This document shows, piece by piece, positions 47,280-56,035 of a stretch of DNA of 64,000 nucleotides (its first letter is position 1; every line of letters starts with the position of its first letter). A program made the position numbers and the translations under genes. The notes under the pieces were generated by a model. It saw only the letters and a list, made by a program, of their open reading frames with translations. It was not told where the DNA came from and made no database searches. Source of the stretch: Prosthecomicrobium sp. N25 (lineage in GTDB: Bacteria > Pseudomonadota > Alphaproteobacteria > Rhizobiales > Ancalomicrobiaceae); contig NZ_JBBCAT010000001.1 in the NCBI RefSeq assembly GCF_037203705.1, forward strand, positions 1,647,418 to 1,711,417. Direction: 5' to 3'.

Positions 47280-49178
47280 ATGGCGGATTATCATGCGATC
47301 CTGAAACGGGCGATCGGGGCGCTTCCGGAACCGACCGGAGAGGCGCGCCGGGCCGTCTACGAGAAGGCTCGCACGGCGCTCGTCAACCAGCTGAAGTCCT
47401 TCGATCCGCCGCTCTCCGCCTCCGAGATCACCCAGCAGCGCCTGCAGCTCGAGGACGCGATCCGCCGCGTCGAGGGCGAGGCCGCCAAGAGCATCCTGAG
47501 CCAGGCCCTGGCGCGCCCGACCGGCAACACCGCCCCGCCGCCGGCCGCCCCCGCATCCGCCAAGGCGGACGCCGCCGCGACGCCCGTCCCGCCCGCATCC
47601 GTCCCGCCGGCCTCGCCCGCGCCCGCCGCCGCGTCGCCGCCCGCTCCCGTGGTCGAGCGCCCGCGCGCCACCGCGCCCACTGCCTGGCCCAAGTCTCCCC
47701 CAAAGCCGCCCGAGGCGAGCGCCACGGACGCCGGCAAGCCCGCCCCGGTCGTGGAGCGCAAGCCGACGGCTCCGCCCGCCCGGACGCCGCCGGCCGCCCC
47801 GCCGCCTCAAGCCCCCACGGCCGCCCCGCCGCCCTCGATGGATGCGCTCCGCCAGGCGGTGGACGAGGTCGACCGGCTCGGCGCCGCGACCGCCGCCACG
47901 GCCCGCCAGGCCCGCGAGGTGCTGGCCCCCGCGGTGGGCGCGACCGTCGAGGATGCCGGCGCCCCGGAGGCTCCGGCGCGCGACCGCAAGCCGACCCGCA
48001 AGGAAAAGGCCGCATCCCGCCGCGCCGAGAAGGCCGAGCCCTCGGTCCTGCCGGACGAGCCGCGCCCCTCGCGCTGGCCTCTCGCGATAGGGCTGGCCGC
48101 GGCGGGTCTCGTCCTCGCCGTCGGCGTGACCGCGCTCTGGACCAAGCGGGACGAGCTCGCCGCCTATTTCGGGGCGAGCCCGAATGCGCTCGGCGGCATC
48201 GCCCGGGCCGGCAACGAGAAGACGCTCGCCCCCAAGGTGACCGACCGGCTCCTCCCGGAGCCGCTTCCGGGCACGAAGCCGCAATCCTCCGCGAATCCGG
48301 GGTCGGGCAAGGTGGTTTCCACCCAGCCGATCGTCACCAGCCCGTCCGTGCAGCCGGCTCCGGGCCAGACGCCCTCCCAGGTGGCGACCATCGCGCCTCC
48401 TCCGTCGTCCGGAACGCCCGCCTTGCCGTCCGGAATGCCCGCATTGCCGCCCGGACCGCCCGCCTTGCCGCCCGGACCCGCCGCCGGCGCGCCGACCGCC
48501 ACCCAGCCGGCCCTGCCGACCCCGGCCCTGCCGCCCGTGGCCGGCGACGCCGGCCAGAGTGTCGCCGCTGCGACGCCGGCCCAACCCGCCGCGGACCAGC
48601 CGCCCACGCCGGCCGGCCCGGTTCCGCCGGTGGCCCAGAAGGCTTCGCTGCTGGAGGAAGGCCCGCCCAATACGGCCCAGAGCTCGGTGTCCCCCGGCAC
48701 TGTCGTCTGGCAGACCGTTCGCGAGCCGCCCCAGCCCGGCAAGGCGCCCGTGATGCTGGTCCGCGCCCGGGTCGAGATTCCGGAGCGCAAGCTCGCCCTG
48801 ACCCTGACGATCCAGCCCAACACCGACCAGTCCTTCCCGGCCAGTCACCTGATCGAGCTGCGCTTCGAGGTCCCCCCCGACTTCGACCGCAAGGGGGTCG
48901 CCAACGTGCCGGGGCTGATCATGAAGACGACCGAGCAGGTGCGCGGCGACCCGCTGGTGGGTGCGGCGGCGCGGATCTCGAGCGGCTTCTTCTGGATCGC
49001 GTTGTCGTCACCGGATGCCGACCGGGCCCGCAACCTCAACCTGCTGAAGGAGCGGGGCTGGATCGACATCCCGATCCTCTACGACGACGGCCGGCGGGCG
49101 ATCCTGATCCTGGAGAAGGCCGGTGCCGGCGACCGCGTCATCGCCGATGCGGTCGCGGCCTGGCAGCAGGGCGGCTGA
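47280..49178 (+). CDS. Proline/alanine-rich single-pass membrane protein of unknown function
   Basis: This 632-residue protein from ATG 47280 starts with a helical, charged domain (MADYHAILKRAIGALPEPTG) of about 85 residues. A long Pro/Ala/Lys-rich cytoplasmic segment with basic patches follows, then one membrane helix near residues 263-283 (LAIGLAAAGLVLAVGVTALW). A periplasmic Pro-rich stretch contains a 7-residue tandem repeat (PALPPGP type). The compact C-terminal domain of about 165 residues (VVWQTVREPPQPGKAP to VAAWQQGG) contains LIELRFEVPPDFDRKG and FFWIALSSPDADRARNL. No known family was recognised. It lies 83 bases after purA, probably cotranscribed. Confidence 0.75.
   Translation: MADYHAILKRAIGALPEPTGEARRAVYEKARTALVNQLKSFDPPLSASEITQQRLQLEDAIRRVEGEAAKSILSQALARPTGNTAPPPAAPASAKADAAATPVPPASVPPASPAPAAASPPAPVVERPRATAPTAWPKSPPKPPEASATDAGKPAPVVERKPTAPPARTPPAAPPPQAPTAAPPPSMDALRQAVDEVDRLGAATAATARQAREVLAPAVGATVEDAGAPEAPARDRKPTRKEKAASRRAEKAEPSVLPDEPRPSRWPLAIGLAAAGLVLAVGVTALWTKRDELAAYFGASPNALGGIARAGNEKTLAPKVTDRLLPEPLPGTKPQSSANPGSGKVVSTQPIVTSPSVQPAPGQTPSQVATIAPPPSSGTPALPSGMPALPPGPPALPPGPAAGAPTATQPALPTPALPPVAGDAGQSVAAATPAQPAADQPPTPAGPVPPVAQKASLLEEGPPNTAQSSVSPGTVVWQTVREPPQPGKAPVMLVRARVEIPERKLALTLTIQPNTDQSFPASHLIELRFEVPPDFDRKGVANVPGLIMKTTEQVRGDPLVGAAARISSGFFWIALSSPDADRARNLNLLKERGWIDIPILYDDGRRAILILEKAGAGDRVIADAVAAWQQGG
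48417..48479 (+). repeat. 21-base in-frame tandem repeat, three units
   Basis: Units at 48417, 48438 and 48459 encode PALPSGM, PALPPGP and PALPPGP. Their near-identity at DNA level in the periplasmic linker suggests recent slippage and possible length variation between strains. Confidence 0.7.
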
Positions 49179-49325
49179 CCTTCTGCGCCCCGGCCGTCGG
49201 AAGTCCCAAGGCGGCCCGCACTGGGTCGCCCCGCTGTCGGGCGTGACCTATGCCCCTGTTGGCGGTCGCGCCGCCCGAGAGGAGCGGCCGATCGCCGACC
49301 CGCCGCTCCCGCCGGTTGGTAGCCC

Positions 49326-49592
49326 TTAAATCCGCGGCGCCGTGCTCCGGCTGGAGATCATGCCCCAGACCAGGAGCACGATCAGCGCGCCCACCACGGC
49401 GCCGATCAGTCCGGCACCCTCGCCTGGCCGGTACCATCCGAGAGCCTGGCCGAGGAACGTCGCCACGAGCGCCCCGACGATGCCGAGGATCGTGGTCAGG
49501 ATGAAACCCGCCGGCTCGTTGCGGCCGGGCATCAGAAACTTGGCGATCACGCCGGCGACGAACCCGATGATGATGGTCCAGATGAGTCCCAT
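49326..49592 (-). CDS. GlsB/YeaQ/YmgE family membrane protein
   Basis: This 88-residue protein has three hydrophobic, glycine-rich segments: LIWTIIIGFVAGVIAKFLMP, ILTTILGIVGALVATFLG and GLIGAVVGALIVLLVWGMI. It is the transglycosylase-associated/GlsB stress family, usually induced in stationary phase or envelope stress. Function at molecular level is unknown. It is a single gene with the start at 49592. Confidence 0.87.
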   Translation of the reverse strand: MGLIWTIIIGFVAGVIAKFLMPGRNEPAGFILTTILGIVGALVATFLGQALGWYRPGEGAGLIGAVVGALIVLLVWGMISSRSTAPRI

Positions 49593-49688
49593 GGCGAAGC
49601 CTCCAGCTCGTTGACTGCCAAGGAAAGGCTCTCGCCTGGATTTTGGTTCCACCAGCGGAAAACACGAGCATTTTTAGCCCGTCGGCCG

Positions 49689-50921
49689 TCAGCCACGTGT
49701 CATCGCCAGCCGCCCGGCCGCCACGAAGGCGGCGATCGCCAGCAGCCCCGTGCTCGCCATGGCGAGGAGCGCGGCGGTCGATCCCCAGGCCTCCATGAGG
49801 AGCGCCAGCACGAAGGGAGCGACGGACGTGAAGGCGAGCCGGACCATGGCCATCCGGCCGAGCCGCTCGCCGTAGGAGGCGCTGCCGAACAGGGCGAGCG
49901 GCAACGTGCCGCGGACGATCGAGGTCAGCCCCGACCCGAAGCCGAGCATCACCGCGAAGAGCGCCGCCCCGGCGACGTTCGGCGCCGTCGCCGCCAGCAC
50001 GACCGCCGCCGCCGTCAGCATGGCGACCGAGAAGAGGGTCAGGGTGAGCGGATGCCGGCCCGCCCCGAACAGCATGTTAACCAGCCGGACGAGCACCTGC
50101 GAAGGCCCGAACAGGGTGCCGACCAGCACCGCCGAGCCGCCGAGGCCGACCGCGCCGAGCAGCGGCACGAGCTGCGCCAGGACGCCGGACAGCATGAAGC
50201 CGCCGAGCGCGAAGCCGAAGGTGACGAGCAGCAGGACGCGCCGCGCCGTCTCCGGGTCGAGCCCGAGGCCGGCCGCCGGCGGCGGCGATCCGCTCTCCCG
50301 GGCGTTCGCCGACACCCCGTCTCCGGCCCGCGCCAGCATGCGCGCGAGGACCAGATGGGCCGGCGCGCAGAGGACCAGGTTCATCGCCGCGTAGAGGGCC
50401 ACCACCGCCCGCCAGTCCAGGAAGCCGTGCAGCCAGGTCGTCAGCGGCCAGAAGAGGGTCGAGGCGAAGCCGGCGATCAGCGTCAGGTGCGTGATGCGCC
50501 GCCGCGCCTCCGATCCGGCGAGCTGGACGAGCCCCGCGAAGGCCGCGTCGTACTGCACCACCGTCGAGACCACCTCGACCGCGATCAGCGCCGCCACGAA
50601 GGCCGCCAGGTTCGGCGCCGCCGCCAGCGCCGCCATCGCGGCGGCGGCGAGCACCGATCCGATCGCCATCACGGTGCCGGCTCCGTGCCGGTCGATCCGC
50701 CGCCCCGCGACCGGCGCCGCGAGCCCGCCGGCCAGCAGCGCCGCCGACAGGGCCCCGAAGATCCAGGCCGACGAGACCCCGAAGGACGCGCCCATGTCGG
50801 CGGCCAGGATCGCCATGGCGTAGTAGAGGGTCCCGTAGCCGACGTTCTGCGTCAGGCCGAGCAGCCACACGGCGGCGGCGATCGACGGGGCTCGCGGGGA
50901 GGAGACGGAATCGGCGTGCAT
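49689..50921 (-). CDS. MFS transporter
   Basis: This 410-residue protein has twelve predicted helices of the major facilitator superfamily, starting MHADSVSSPRAPSIAAAVWL. A loop-2/3-type motif is GRRIDRHGAGTVM near residue 73, and the central loop has AGLGLDPETARRV. The substrate is unknown. It is oriented with the SDR and TRAP genes (same strand) but separated by about 137 bases, so membership of that locus is uncertain. Confidence 0.83.
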   Translation of the reverse strand: MHADSVSSPRAPSIAAAVWLLGLTQNVGYGTLYYAMAILAADMGASFGVSSAWIFGALSAALLAGGLAAPVAGRRIDRHGAGTVMAIGSVLAAAAMAALAAAPNLAAFVAALIAVEVVSTVVQYDAAFAGLVQLAGSEARRRITHLTLIAGFASTLFWPLTTWLHGFLDWRAVVALYAAMNLVLCAPAHLVLARMLARAGDGVSANARESGSPPPAAGLGLDPETARRVLLLVTFGFALGGFMLSGVLAQLVPLLGAVGLGGSAVLVGTLFGPSQVLVRLVNMLFGAGRHPLTLTLFSVAMLTAAAVVLAATAPNVAGAALFAVMLGFGSGLTSIVRGTLPLALFGSASYGERLGRMAMVRLAFTSVAPFVLALLMEAWGSTAALLAMASTGLLAIAAFVAAGRLAMTRG

Positions 50922-51057
50922 CGGGGTGGTCCGGCGGATGCGGAACCCTAGACGACCGGTCCGGCCCGGTCGATCCACTCCGGCGCGCGGCGGATCTGCG
51001 GGTCGTCAGCGCCGAGGTGGGGCGCGGCCACGGGATCCGACGGCCGTGCCCGATGCC

Positions 51058-51849
51058 TCATGTCCCCATGCCGCAGCTCTGGCCCCCGTCGACCGGCAGG
51101 CAGACGCCCGTGATGAACTTCGCCTCGTCGGAGGCGAGGAACACCGCCGCGGCGGCCACGTCCCAGGCCGTTCCCATCCGGCCCATCGGCACCATCGCGT
51201 TCCGCGCCGCCACCATCGCGTCCGTCGAGGCGTACTGGGAGGAGATCTGCTTGTAGATGAGCGGCGTGTCGATCATCCCCGGCATGACCGCGTTCGCCCG
51301 GATGCCGTTGCGCGCATACTGGAGCGCGAGCGCCACCGTCGCCTGGTTCACAGCCGCCTTCGCGGCGTAGTAGGCGAAGTAGGGATAGCCGGTCCACCGG
51401 ACGGCGGCGAGCGACGAGATGTTGACGACGACGCCCGAGCCCTGCCGGAGGAAATGCGGCAGCACGGCCTTCGCGGTCCGGAAGACCGAGCCGACGTTGA
51501 TGTCGAGGTTCCGGCGGAAGGCCTCCTCGTCGAGCTCCACCGGCCCGCCGTGCACCACGACCCCGACATTGTTGTGCAGGATGTCGACCCGCCCGAAGCG
51601 GGCGAGCGCGGCGTCCACGGCGGCCTGCACGGAGGCGAGGCTGGTGACGTCGGCCGCGACCGCCAGGGCTTCCCCGCCCTCCTCGGCGATGATGCCGGCC
51701 GTCTCCTCGGCCGCCTCGCCCGAGACGTCGACGGCGACCACCTTCGCGCCCTCCCGCGCATATGCGACGGCGGCGGCCTTGCCGTTGCCCCAGCCCGGAC
51801 CGGACGAGCCGGCGCCGAACACGAGCGCGATGCGTCTGGTCAGTCTCAT
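51058..51849 (-). CDS. Short-chain dehydrogenase/reductase
   Basis: This 263-residue SDR has the cofactor loop VFGAGSSGPGWGNGKAAA near residues 10-27 (a variant of TGxxxGxG with an insertion), the NNVG motif HNNVGVVVHGG near 91-101, catalytic serine in VNISSLAAVRW and YxxxK in FAYYAAKAA. VDVSGEAAEE after the second strand has an aspartate typical of NAD preference. It is the last gene of the TRAP unit, 50 bases after dctQM, and may oxidise a hydroxy-acid carried by that transporter. Confidence 0.88.
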   Translation of the reverse strand: MRLTRRIALVFGAGSSGPGWGNGKAAAVAYAREGAKVVAVDVSGEAAEETAGIIAEEGGEALAVAADVTSLASVQAAVDAALARFGRVDILHNNVGVVVHGGPVELDEEAFRRNLDINVGSVFRTAKAVLPHFLRQGSGVVVNISSLAAVRWTGYPYFAYYAAKAAVNQATVALALQYARNGIRANAVMPGMIDTPLIYKQISSQYASTDAMVAARNAMVPMGRMGTAWDVAAAAVFLASDEAKFITGVCLPVDGGQSCGMGT

Positions 51850-51899
51850 GGGACCCCCGGGGGAAGGATGGAAGGGCGGACGCGCGGACCCGCGGACGG

Positions 51900-53921
51900 T
51901 CAGAGGAAGCCGGTCGAGAACCAGGGAACGGCCGCCACGACCAGGAGCCCGACGAGCAGCGCCCCCATGTAGGCCCAGATCGGCCGGATGCCCTCGTCGG
52001 GATTGACCTTGCCGATTGCGCAGGCCGCGTAGTAGCCGACCCCGAAGGGCGGCGCGAACAGGCCGAGGCCCATCGCCAGCACCACCACCATGGCGTAGTG
52101 GACCTCGTGGATGCCGACCTGCCGGGCGATCGGGAAGAGCAGGGGCCCGAACAGCACGATCGCCGGGATGCCCTCCAGCACGCTGCCGAGGACGATGAAG
52201 GCGACGATCGACACCGCCATGAAGCCGACCGCCCCGCCGGGCAGGTGCGTCATGAACTCGGTCAGCGTGCGCGAGAAGCCGGACTGGGTGAGCCCCCAGG
52301 CCATCGCGGACGCCGCGCCGATGATGATGAGGATCGAGCCCGATAGCGAAGCGGTCTCCACCAGGATGGCCCCGAGCCGCTTCAGGTCGAACTGCCGGTA
52401 GATCAGGATGCCGACCACGATCGAGTAGACGATGCCGATGGTCGAGACCTCCGTGGCGGTGGAGATCCCCTCCACCACGGCCGCGCGGATCACGAAGGGC
52501 AGCGCCAGCGCGGGGAAGGCGATCACGAAGGCCTTCAGGATATCGCCCGCCGAGGCGCGCGTCACGTGGCTGAGGTCGTCGTTGCGGTAGCGCCGCGCGA
52601 CCACGAAGCAGAGCCCGACGGCGAGCACGACGCCCGGCAGCAGCCCGCCCGTGAAGAGCGCCGCGATCGACACACCGGTGACCGACCCGATGGTGATGAG
52701 CACGATCGACGGCGGGATGGTCTCCGTCTGCGCCCCCGTGGCGGACAGCAGGGCGACGAGGTCGCCCGGCTTGGCGCCGCGCGCCTTCATCTCCGGGAAG
52801 AGCGCCGGGGCGACCGCCGCCATGTCGGCCGCCTTGGAGCCGGAGATGCCGGAGACCAGGTACATCGCCCCGATCAGCACGTAGGAGAGGCCGCCGCGCA
52901 CGTGCCCGAGCAGGCTCGCCAGGAAGCGGACCATCGCGGCCGCCATGCCGGCCATCTCGATGAGAAGTCCGAGAAAGACGAAGAGCGGCACGGCCAGCAG
53001 GATCAGGTGGCTCATCCCCTCGTCCATGCGGCCGACCATCGTCATGGTCGGGACCCGGGTGGTGAGCGCCAGGTAGCCGAAGGTGGCGAGCGCGAAGGAG
53101 AACACGATCGGCACGCCCGCGAAGACCGAGAGCCCGACGACCCCGACGAAGAAGACGATGAGATTGAGGTTGCCGAGCGTCTTCAGCGTCGGCCCCATCC
53201 ACCAGAAGCCGGCCACCACGGCGGCCACCAGGGCGAGCGCGAGGAGAACCCGGCCGCGCCCGATCCCCACCGCCAGGAGCGCCAGGAACAGCGCGGCGAG
53301 CTTCACCGCGTCGATCTCGCCGGGAAGTCCGGGTACGAGCCCCTGCGCGGCCGCGACGGTGGCCGCCGCCGCGACCGCGGCCGCGACGGCCGCCTGCGCG
53401 GCGCTCGTTCCGCGGGCCAGCCGCAGGAGCGAGAAGACGATCATGAGCGTCACGCCGGTCGGGAAGGCCGCCGCCCGCCAGGCCGCGGAGATCTCCATGG
53501 CGGGCGTGGTGATGAAGGCCTCCTCCTCCGCCCAGTGGACGGCGGGCGTGGCGATCAGGAGCAGGAAGGCGAGGCCCGCCGCCACCGCGAGCGCGTCGAC
53601 GAAGGCCCGCAGCGAAGGATCGAGCCGAGACACCAGCGCCGTCATGCGCATGTGCTCGCCGCGCCGCAGCGCCACGACGGCCCCCAGCATGGCGAGCCAG
53701 AGGAACAGGATCGAGGCGAGCTCGTCCGACCAGACCAGAGGCTTGTGGAACACCGAGCGGGCCACGATGCCGGAGAACAGCACGACCACCTCGGCGACGA
53801 CCAGGATCGCCGCCGGGATCTCCACCAGGGTGCCGATGAGCCGGTCGAGGCGCAGGGCCCAGGACGGGTCGACCCTCACCCCCGAGTTGGCGGGAGGCGC
53901 GAATTCGGAGGTGGCGTGCAT
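51900..53921 (-). CDS. Fused TRAP transporter DctQ-DctM permease
   Basis: The 673-residue protein joins the small and large TRAP membrane subunits. Residues about 25-180 are the four-helix DctQ part (FSGIVARSVFHKPLVWSDEL). About 180-250 are extra hydrophobic helices forming a linker. The rest is DctM, with AGVPIVFSFALATFGYLAL, GISGSKAADMAAVAPALFPEM, GAQTETIPPSIVLITIGSVT and APPFGVGYYAACAIGKVNPDEG. It imports an organic acid using a sodium gradient with the binding protein encoded 12 bases upstream. Fusions of this kind are known. Confidence 0.93.
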   Translation of the reverse strand: MHATSEFAPPANSGVRVDPSWALRLDRLIGTLVEIPAAILVVAEVVVLFSGIVARSVFHKPLVWSDELASILFLWLAMLGAVVALRRGEHMRMTALVSRLDPSLRAFVDALAVAAGLAFLLLIATPAVHWAEEEAFITTPAMEISAAWRAAAFPTGVTLMIVFSLLRLARGTSAAQAAVAAAVAAAATVAAAQGLVPGLPGEIDAVKLAALFLALLAVGIGRGRVLLALALVAAVVAGFWWMGPTLKTLGNLNLIVFFVGVVGLSVFAGVPIVFSFALATFGYLALTTRVPTMTMVGRMDEGMSHLILLAVPLFVFLGLLIEMAGMAAAMVRFLASLLGHVRGGLSYVLIGAMYLVSGISGSKAADMAAVAPALFPEMKARGAKPGDLVALLSATGAQTETIPPSIVLITIGSVTGVSIAALFTGGLLPGVVLAVGLCFVVARRYRNDDLSHVTRASAGDILKAFVIAFPALALPFVIRAAVVEGISTATEVSTIGIVYSIVVGILIYRQFDLKRLGAILVETASLSGSILIIIGAASAMAWGLTQSGFSRTLTEFMTHLPGGAVGFMAVSIVAFIVLGSVLEGIPAIVLFGPLLFPIARQVGIHEVHYAMVVVLAMGLGLFAPPFGVGYYAACAIGKVNPDEGIRPIWAYMGALLVGLLVVAAVPWFSTGFL

Positions 53922-53933
53922 CGGCCCGCTCCG

Positions 53934-54947
53934 TCAGCCGAGCGAGCCGACGGCGGACTCCAGGGTGGACCAGGCCGTGTCGCCGAACTTGCCCTTCCAC
54001 TCGGTGTAGAAGCCGGCCGCTTTCAGCTTGTCGCGGAAGGGCGCCGGGTCGACGGCGTTGAACTTCATGCCCTTGGCGGTGAGCGACTCCTGCAGCCCCT
54101 TGGTGAGCTCGGCGATGTCGGCGCGCTCCTGCACGGCGGCGGCGTTGATGTGCTTGGTGACGACCGCCTGGATGTCCTTCGGCAGCTGGTCCCAGTTCGC
54201 CTTGTTGGCCAGGAACCAGAAGCCGTCCCACATGTGGTTGGTGAGCGAGCAGTACTGCTGCACCTCGTAGAGCTTCGCCGTCTCCAGGATGGCGAGCGGG
54301 TTCTCCTGGCCCTCGACGACCTTCGACTGCAAGGCCGAGTAGACCTCGTTGAAGTTGATCGTCGCCGGCGCGGAGCCGAAGGCCTTGAACATGGAGGTCC
54401 ACAGCGGCGCCGGGGGGACGCGGATCTTCATGTTGACGAAGTCGTCCGGCGAGGTGATCGGCTTGGTCGAGGAGGTCGTCTGGCGGAAGCCGTTATCCCA
54501 GGGCTTCTCGAAGGCGAAGATCGACCGCGCCTTGACGATCTCGCCGCGGATGTACTCGCCGAGCTTGCCGTCCATCGCCTTCCAGACCGTGTCGTAGTCC
54601 TTGAAGGCGAAGCCGACGCCGTTGATCGCCGCGGCGGGCACCAGGGTCGACAGGATCAGGCCGGAGAGGGTGAAGAAGTCGACCGCGCCGGAGCGGATCT
54701 GCCCGAGCGTATCGGTGTCGGAGCCGAGCTGGCTCGACGGGAAGATCTGCAGCTCGAACCGGCCGCCCGTCTCCTCCTTGATCTTGCCGGCGGCCTCCTG
54801 GGCGCGCTTGTTGAGCGGATGCGTCAGCGCCAGGTTGTTGGCGAACTTGTAGGTGAACTCGGCGGCCCGGGCGCGGCCGATCGAGAAGGTCGTGACGCCG
54901 AGCGCGGCGGTGCCGGTCGCGAAGGTGCGGCGGGTGAGGCTGGTCAT
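53934..54947 (-). CDS. dctP: TRAP transporter substrate-binding protein DctP
   Basis: This 337-residue periplasmic protein has a Tat-like leader (SLTRRTFATGTAALGVTTFS, cleaved near ARAAEF). The DctP fold includes FANNLALTHPLNKRAQEAAG, SSQLGSDTDTLGQIRSGAVD and MKIRVPPAPLWTSMFKAFGSAPATINFNEVYSALQ. The arginine in IRVP is the conserved carboxylate ligand of TRAP binding proteins, so a carboxylic acid is the likely substrate. It is first in the minus-strand unit, divergent from iclR. Confidence 0.92.
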   Translation of the reverse strand: MTSLTRRTFATGTAALGVTTFSIGRARAAEFTYKFANNLALTHPLNKRAQEAAGKIKEETGGRFELQIFPSSQLGSDTDTLGQIRSGAVDFFTLSGLILSTLVPAAAINGVGFAFKDYDTVWKAMDGKLGEYIRGEIVKARSIFAFEKPWDNGFRQTTSSTKPITSPDDFVNMKIRVPPAPLWTSMFKAFGSAPATINFNEVYSALQSKVVEGQENPLAILETAKLYEVQQYCSLTNHMWDGFWFLANKANWDQLPKDIQAVVTKHINAAAVQERADIAELTKGLQESLTAKGMKFNAVDPAPFRDKLKAAGFYTEWKGKFGDTAWSTLESAVGSLG

Positions 54948-55045
54948 CGGGGTTTCCTCCAGTCGAGTCTTCGGTCCGCGACGGCGCCGAGCGCCACGAC
55001 GGCCGGATCACAGCCCCCGTCGCGCATCGCCGCTGCCTGCAGCGG

Positions 55046-55060
55046 GTCCATATTGTGGAT
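55046..55060. promoter_or_regulatory. IclR-type operator, distal copy
   Basis: GTCCAT-att-GTGGAT matches the palindrome at 55142-55156 except at two positions of the right arm. It lies in the dctP-iclR divergent region, 99 bases upstream of the dctP start. Confidence 0.5.
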
Positions 55061-55141
55061 CTTCCGCTGCCATCATGCGATTTTCGGGTTGACGCTTGGC
55101 CTGAAATCGTCCAACTGTCAACCGCGATCCTCACATTACGG

Positions 55142-55156
55142 GTCCATCATATGGAC
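55142..55156. promoter_or_regulatory. IclR-type operator over the iclR start codon
   Basis: GTCCAT-cat-ATGGAC is a perfect 6+6 palindrome with a 3-base centre, the usual 15-bp geometry of IclR operators. Its right half begins with the iclR ATG, suggesting autorepression. Confidence 0.6.
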
Positions 55157-56035
55157 ATATCTGTTTCCGGGCGGAGCGAGACCGCCGGCGAAGCGACCGG
55201 TACCCAGGCCATAGGCCGGGCCGTCGGCCTGCTGCGCCTGCTCGCCTCGACCCGGAACCGGGGTGCCAGCCTCGGCGAGATGGTGGAGGCCTCCGGTCTC
55301 GCCAAGCCGACCTGCCGGCGCATCCTCCTCGCCCTGATCGACGCGGGCCTGGCCGAGCAGGACGAGGCGAGCCGCCGATACTATCTCGGTCCGGAGGCCT
55401 ATGTGCTCGGCACCGTCGCGGCCGAGCGCTTCGGCATCCACCGCCTCGCCCGCGAGCATGTCCTGCGCCTCGCCCGGGAGACCGGCGACGCCGCCTTCCT
55501 GCAGATCCGGCGCGACCACGCGGTCGTCTGCCTGCAGCGCGAGGACGGCGACTACCCGCTCCGCTCCCACGTGCTCGCCGCCGGCGACCGGCACCCCCTC
55601 GGCGCCGGCGCAGGCGGCATCACCCTTCTCGCCGCGCTGCCGGACGCCGAGGTCGAGGCCGTGCTCGCCGCCAACGCGACCGTCTACGCCGAGCGCTATC
55701 CCGTCCTGACCCGCGAGGTCCTCCTCGGTCTCGTCACCGAGGCGCGCGCGACCGGCTACGGCATCAACCGCGGCCTGCTCTTCCCCGGTTCCTGGGGAAT
55801 GGGCGTGGTCGTCCGCGACGCGGAGGGGCGTCCCGACGCCTGCCTGTCGCTCGCCGCCGTCGAGAGCCGCATGCAGCCCGACCGCCAGCCGGAGCTTTAC
55901 CGGCTCCTGCGCCAGGAGGCCGACCGGCTCGAAGCTCGGCTGAGGGCCTTCGCCGTTCCCGCCGACGACCGCCTCTCGGCGCTCGCCCCGGCCCCCGTCC
56001 AGCGCCGCAGAGCCGGCGAGAGGAGATCCGCATGA
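55151..56035 (+). CDS. IclR-family transcriptional regulator
   Basis: This 294-residue protein has an N-terminal winged helix (about residues 20-80: AIGRAVGLLRLLASTRNRG, GEMVEASGLAKPTCRRILLA) and the IclR effector domain (LQREDGDYPLRSHVLAAGDRHPLGAGAGG; MGVVVRDAEGRPDACLSLAA). The effector domain usually senses small organic acids or aromatic intermediates. It lies between the TRAP unit and the thiolase operon, whose first ATG overlaps its stop (ATGA). Two matching palindromes lie upstream. It probably controls both directions. Confidence 0.9.
   Translation: MDISVSGRSETAGEATGTQAIGRAVGLLRLLASTRNRGASLGEMVEASGLAKPTCRRILLALIDAGLAEQDEASRRYYLGPEAYVLGTVAAERFGIHRLAREHVLRLARETGDAAFLQIRRDHAVVCLQREDGDYPLRSHVLAAGDRHPLGAGAGGITLLAALPDAEVEAVLAANATVYAERYPVLTREVLLGLVTEARATGYGINRGLLFPGSWGMGVVVRDAEGRPDACLSLAAVESRMQPDRQPELYRLLRQEADRLEARLRAFAVPADDRLSALAPAPVQRRRAGERRSA

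Noticed and set aside
51850-54402. Upstream extension of the SDR frame to more than 1100 residues
   Set aside because: The added part overlaps dctQM and dctP in another frame and has no domain; the SDR starts at 51849.
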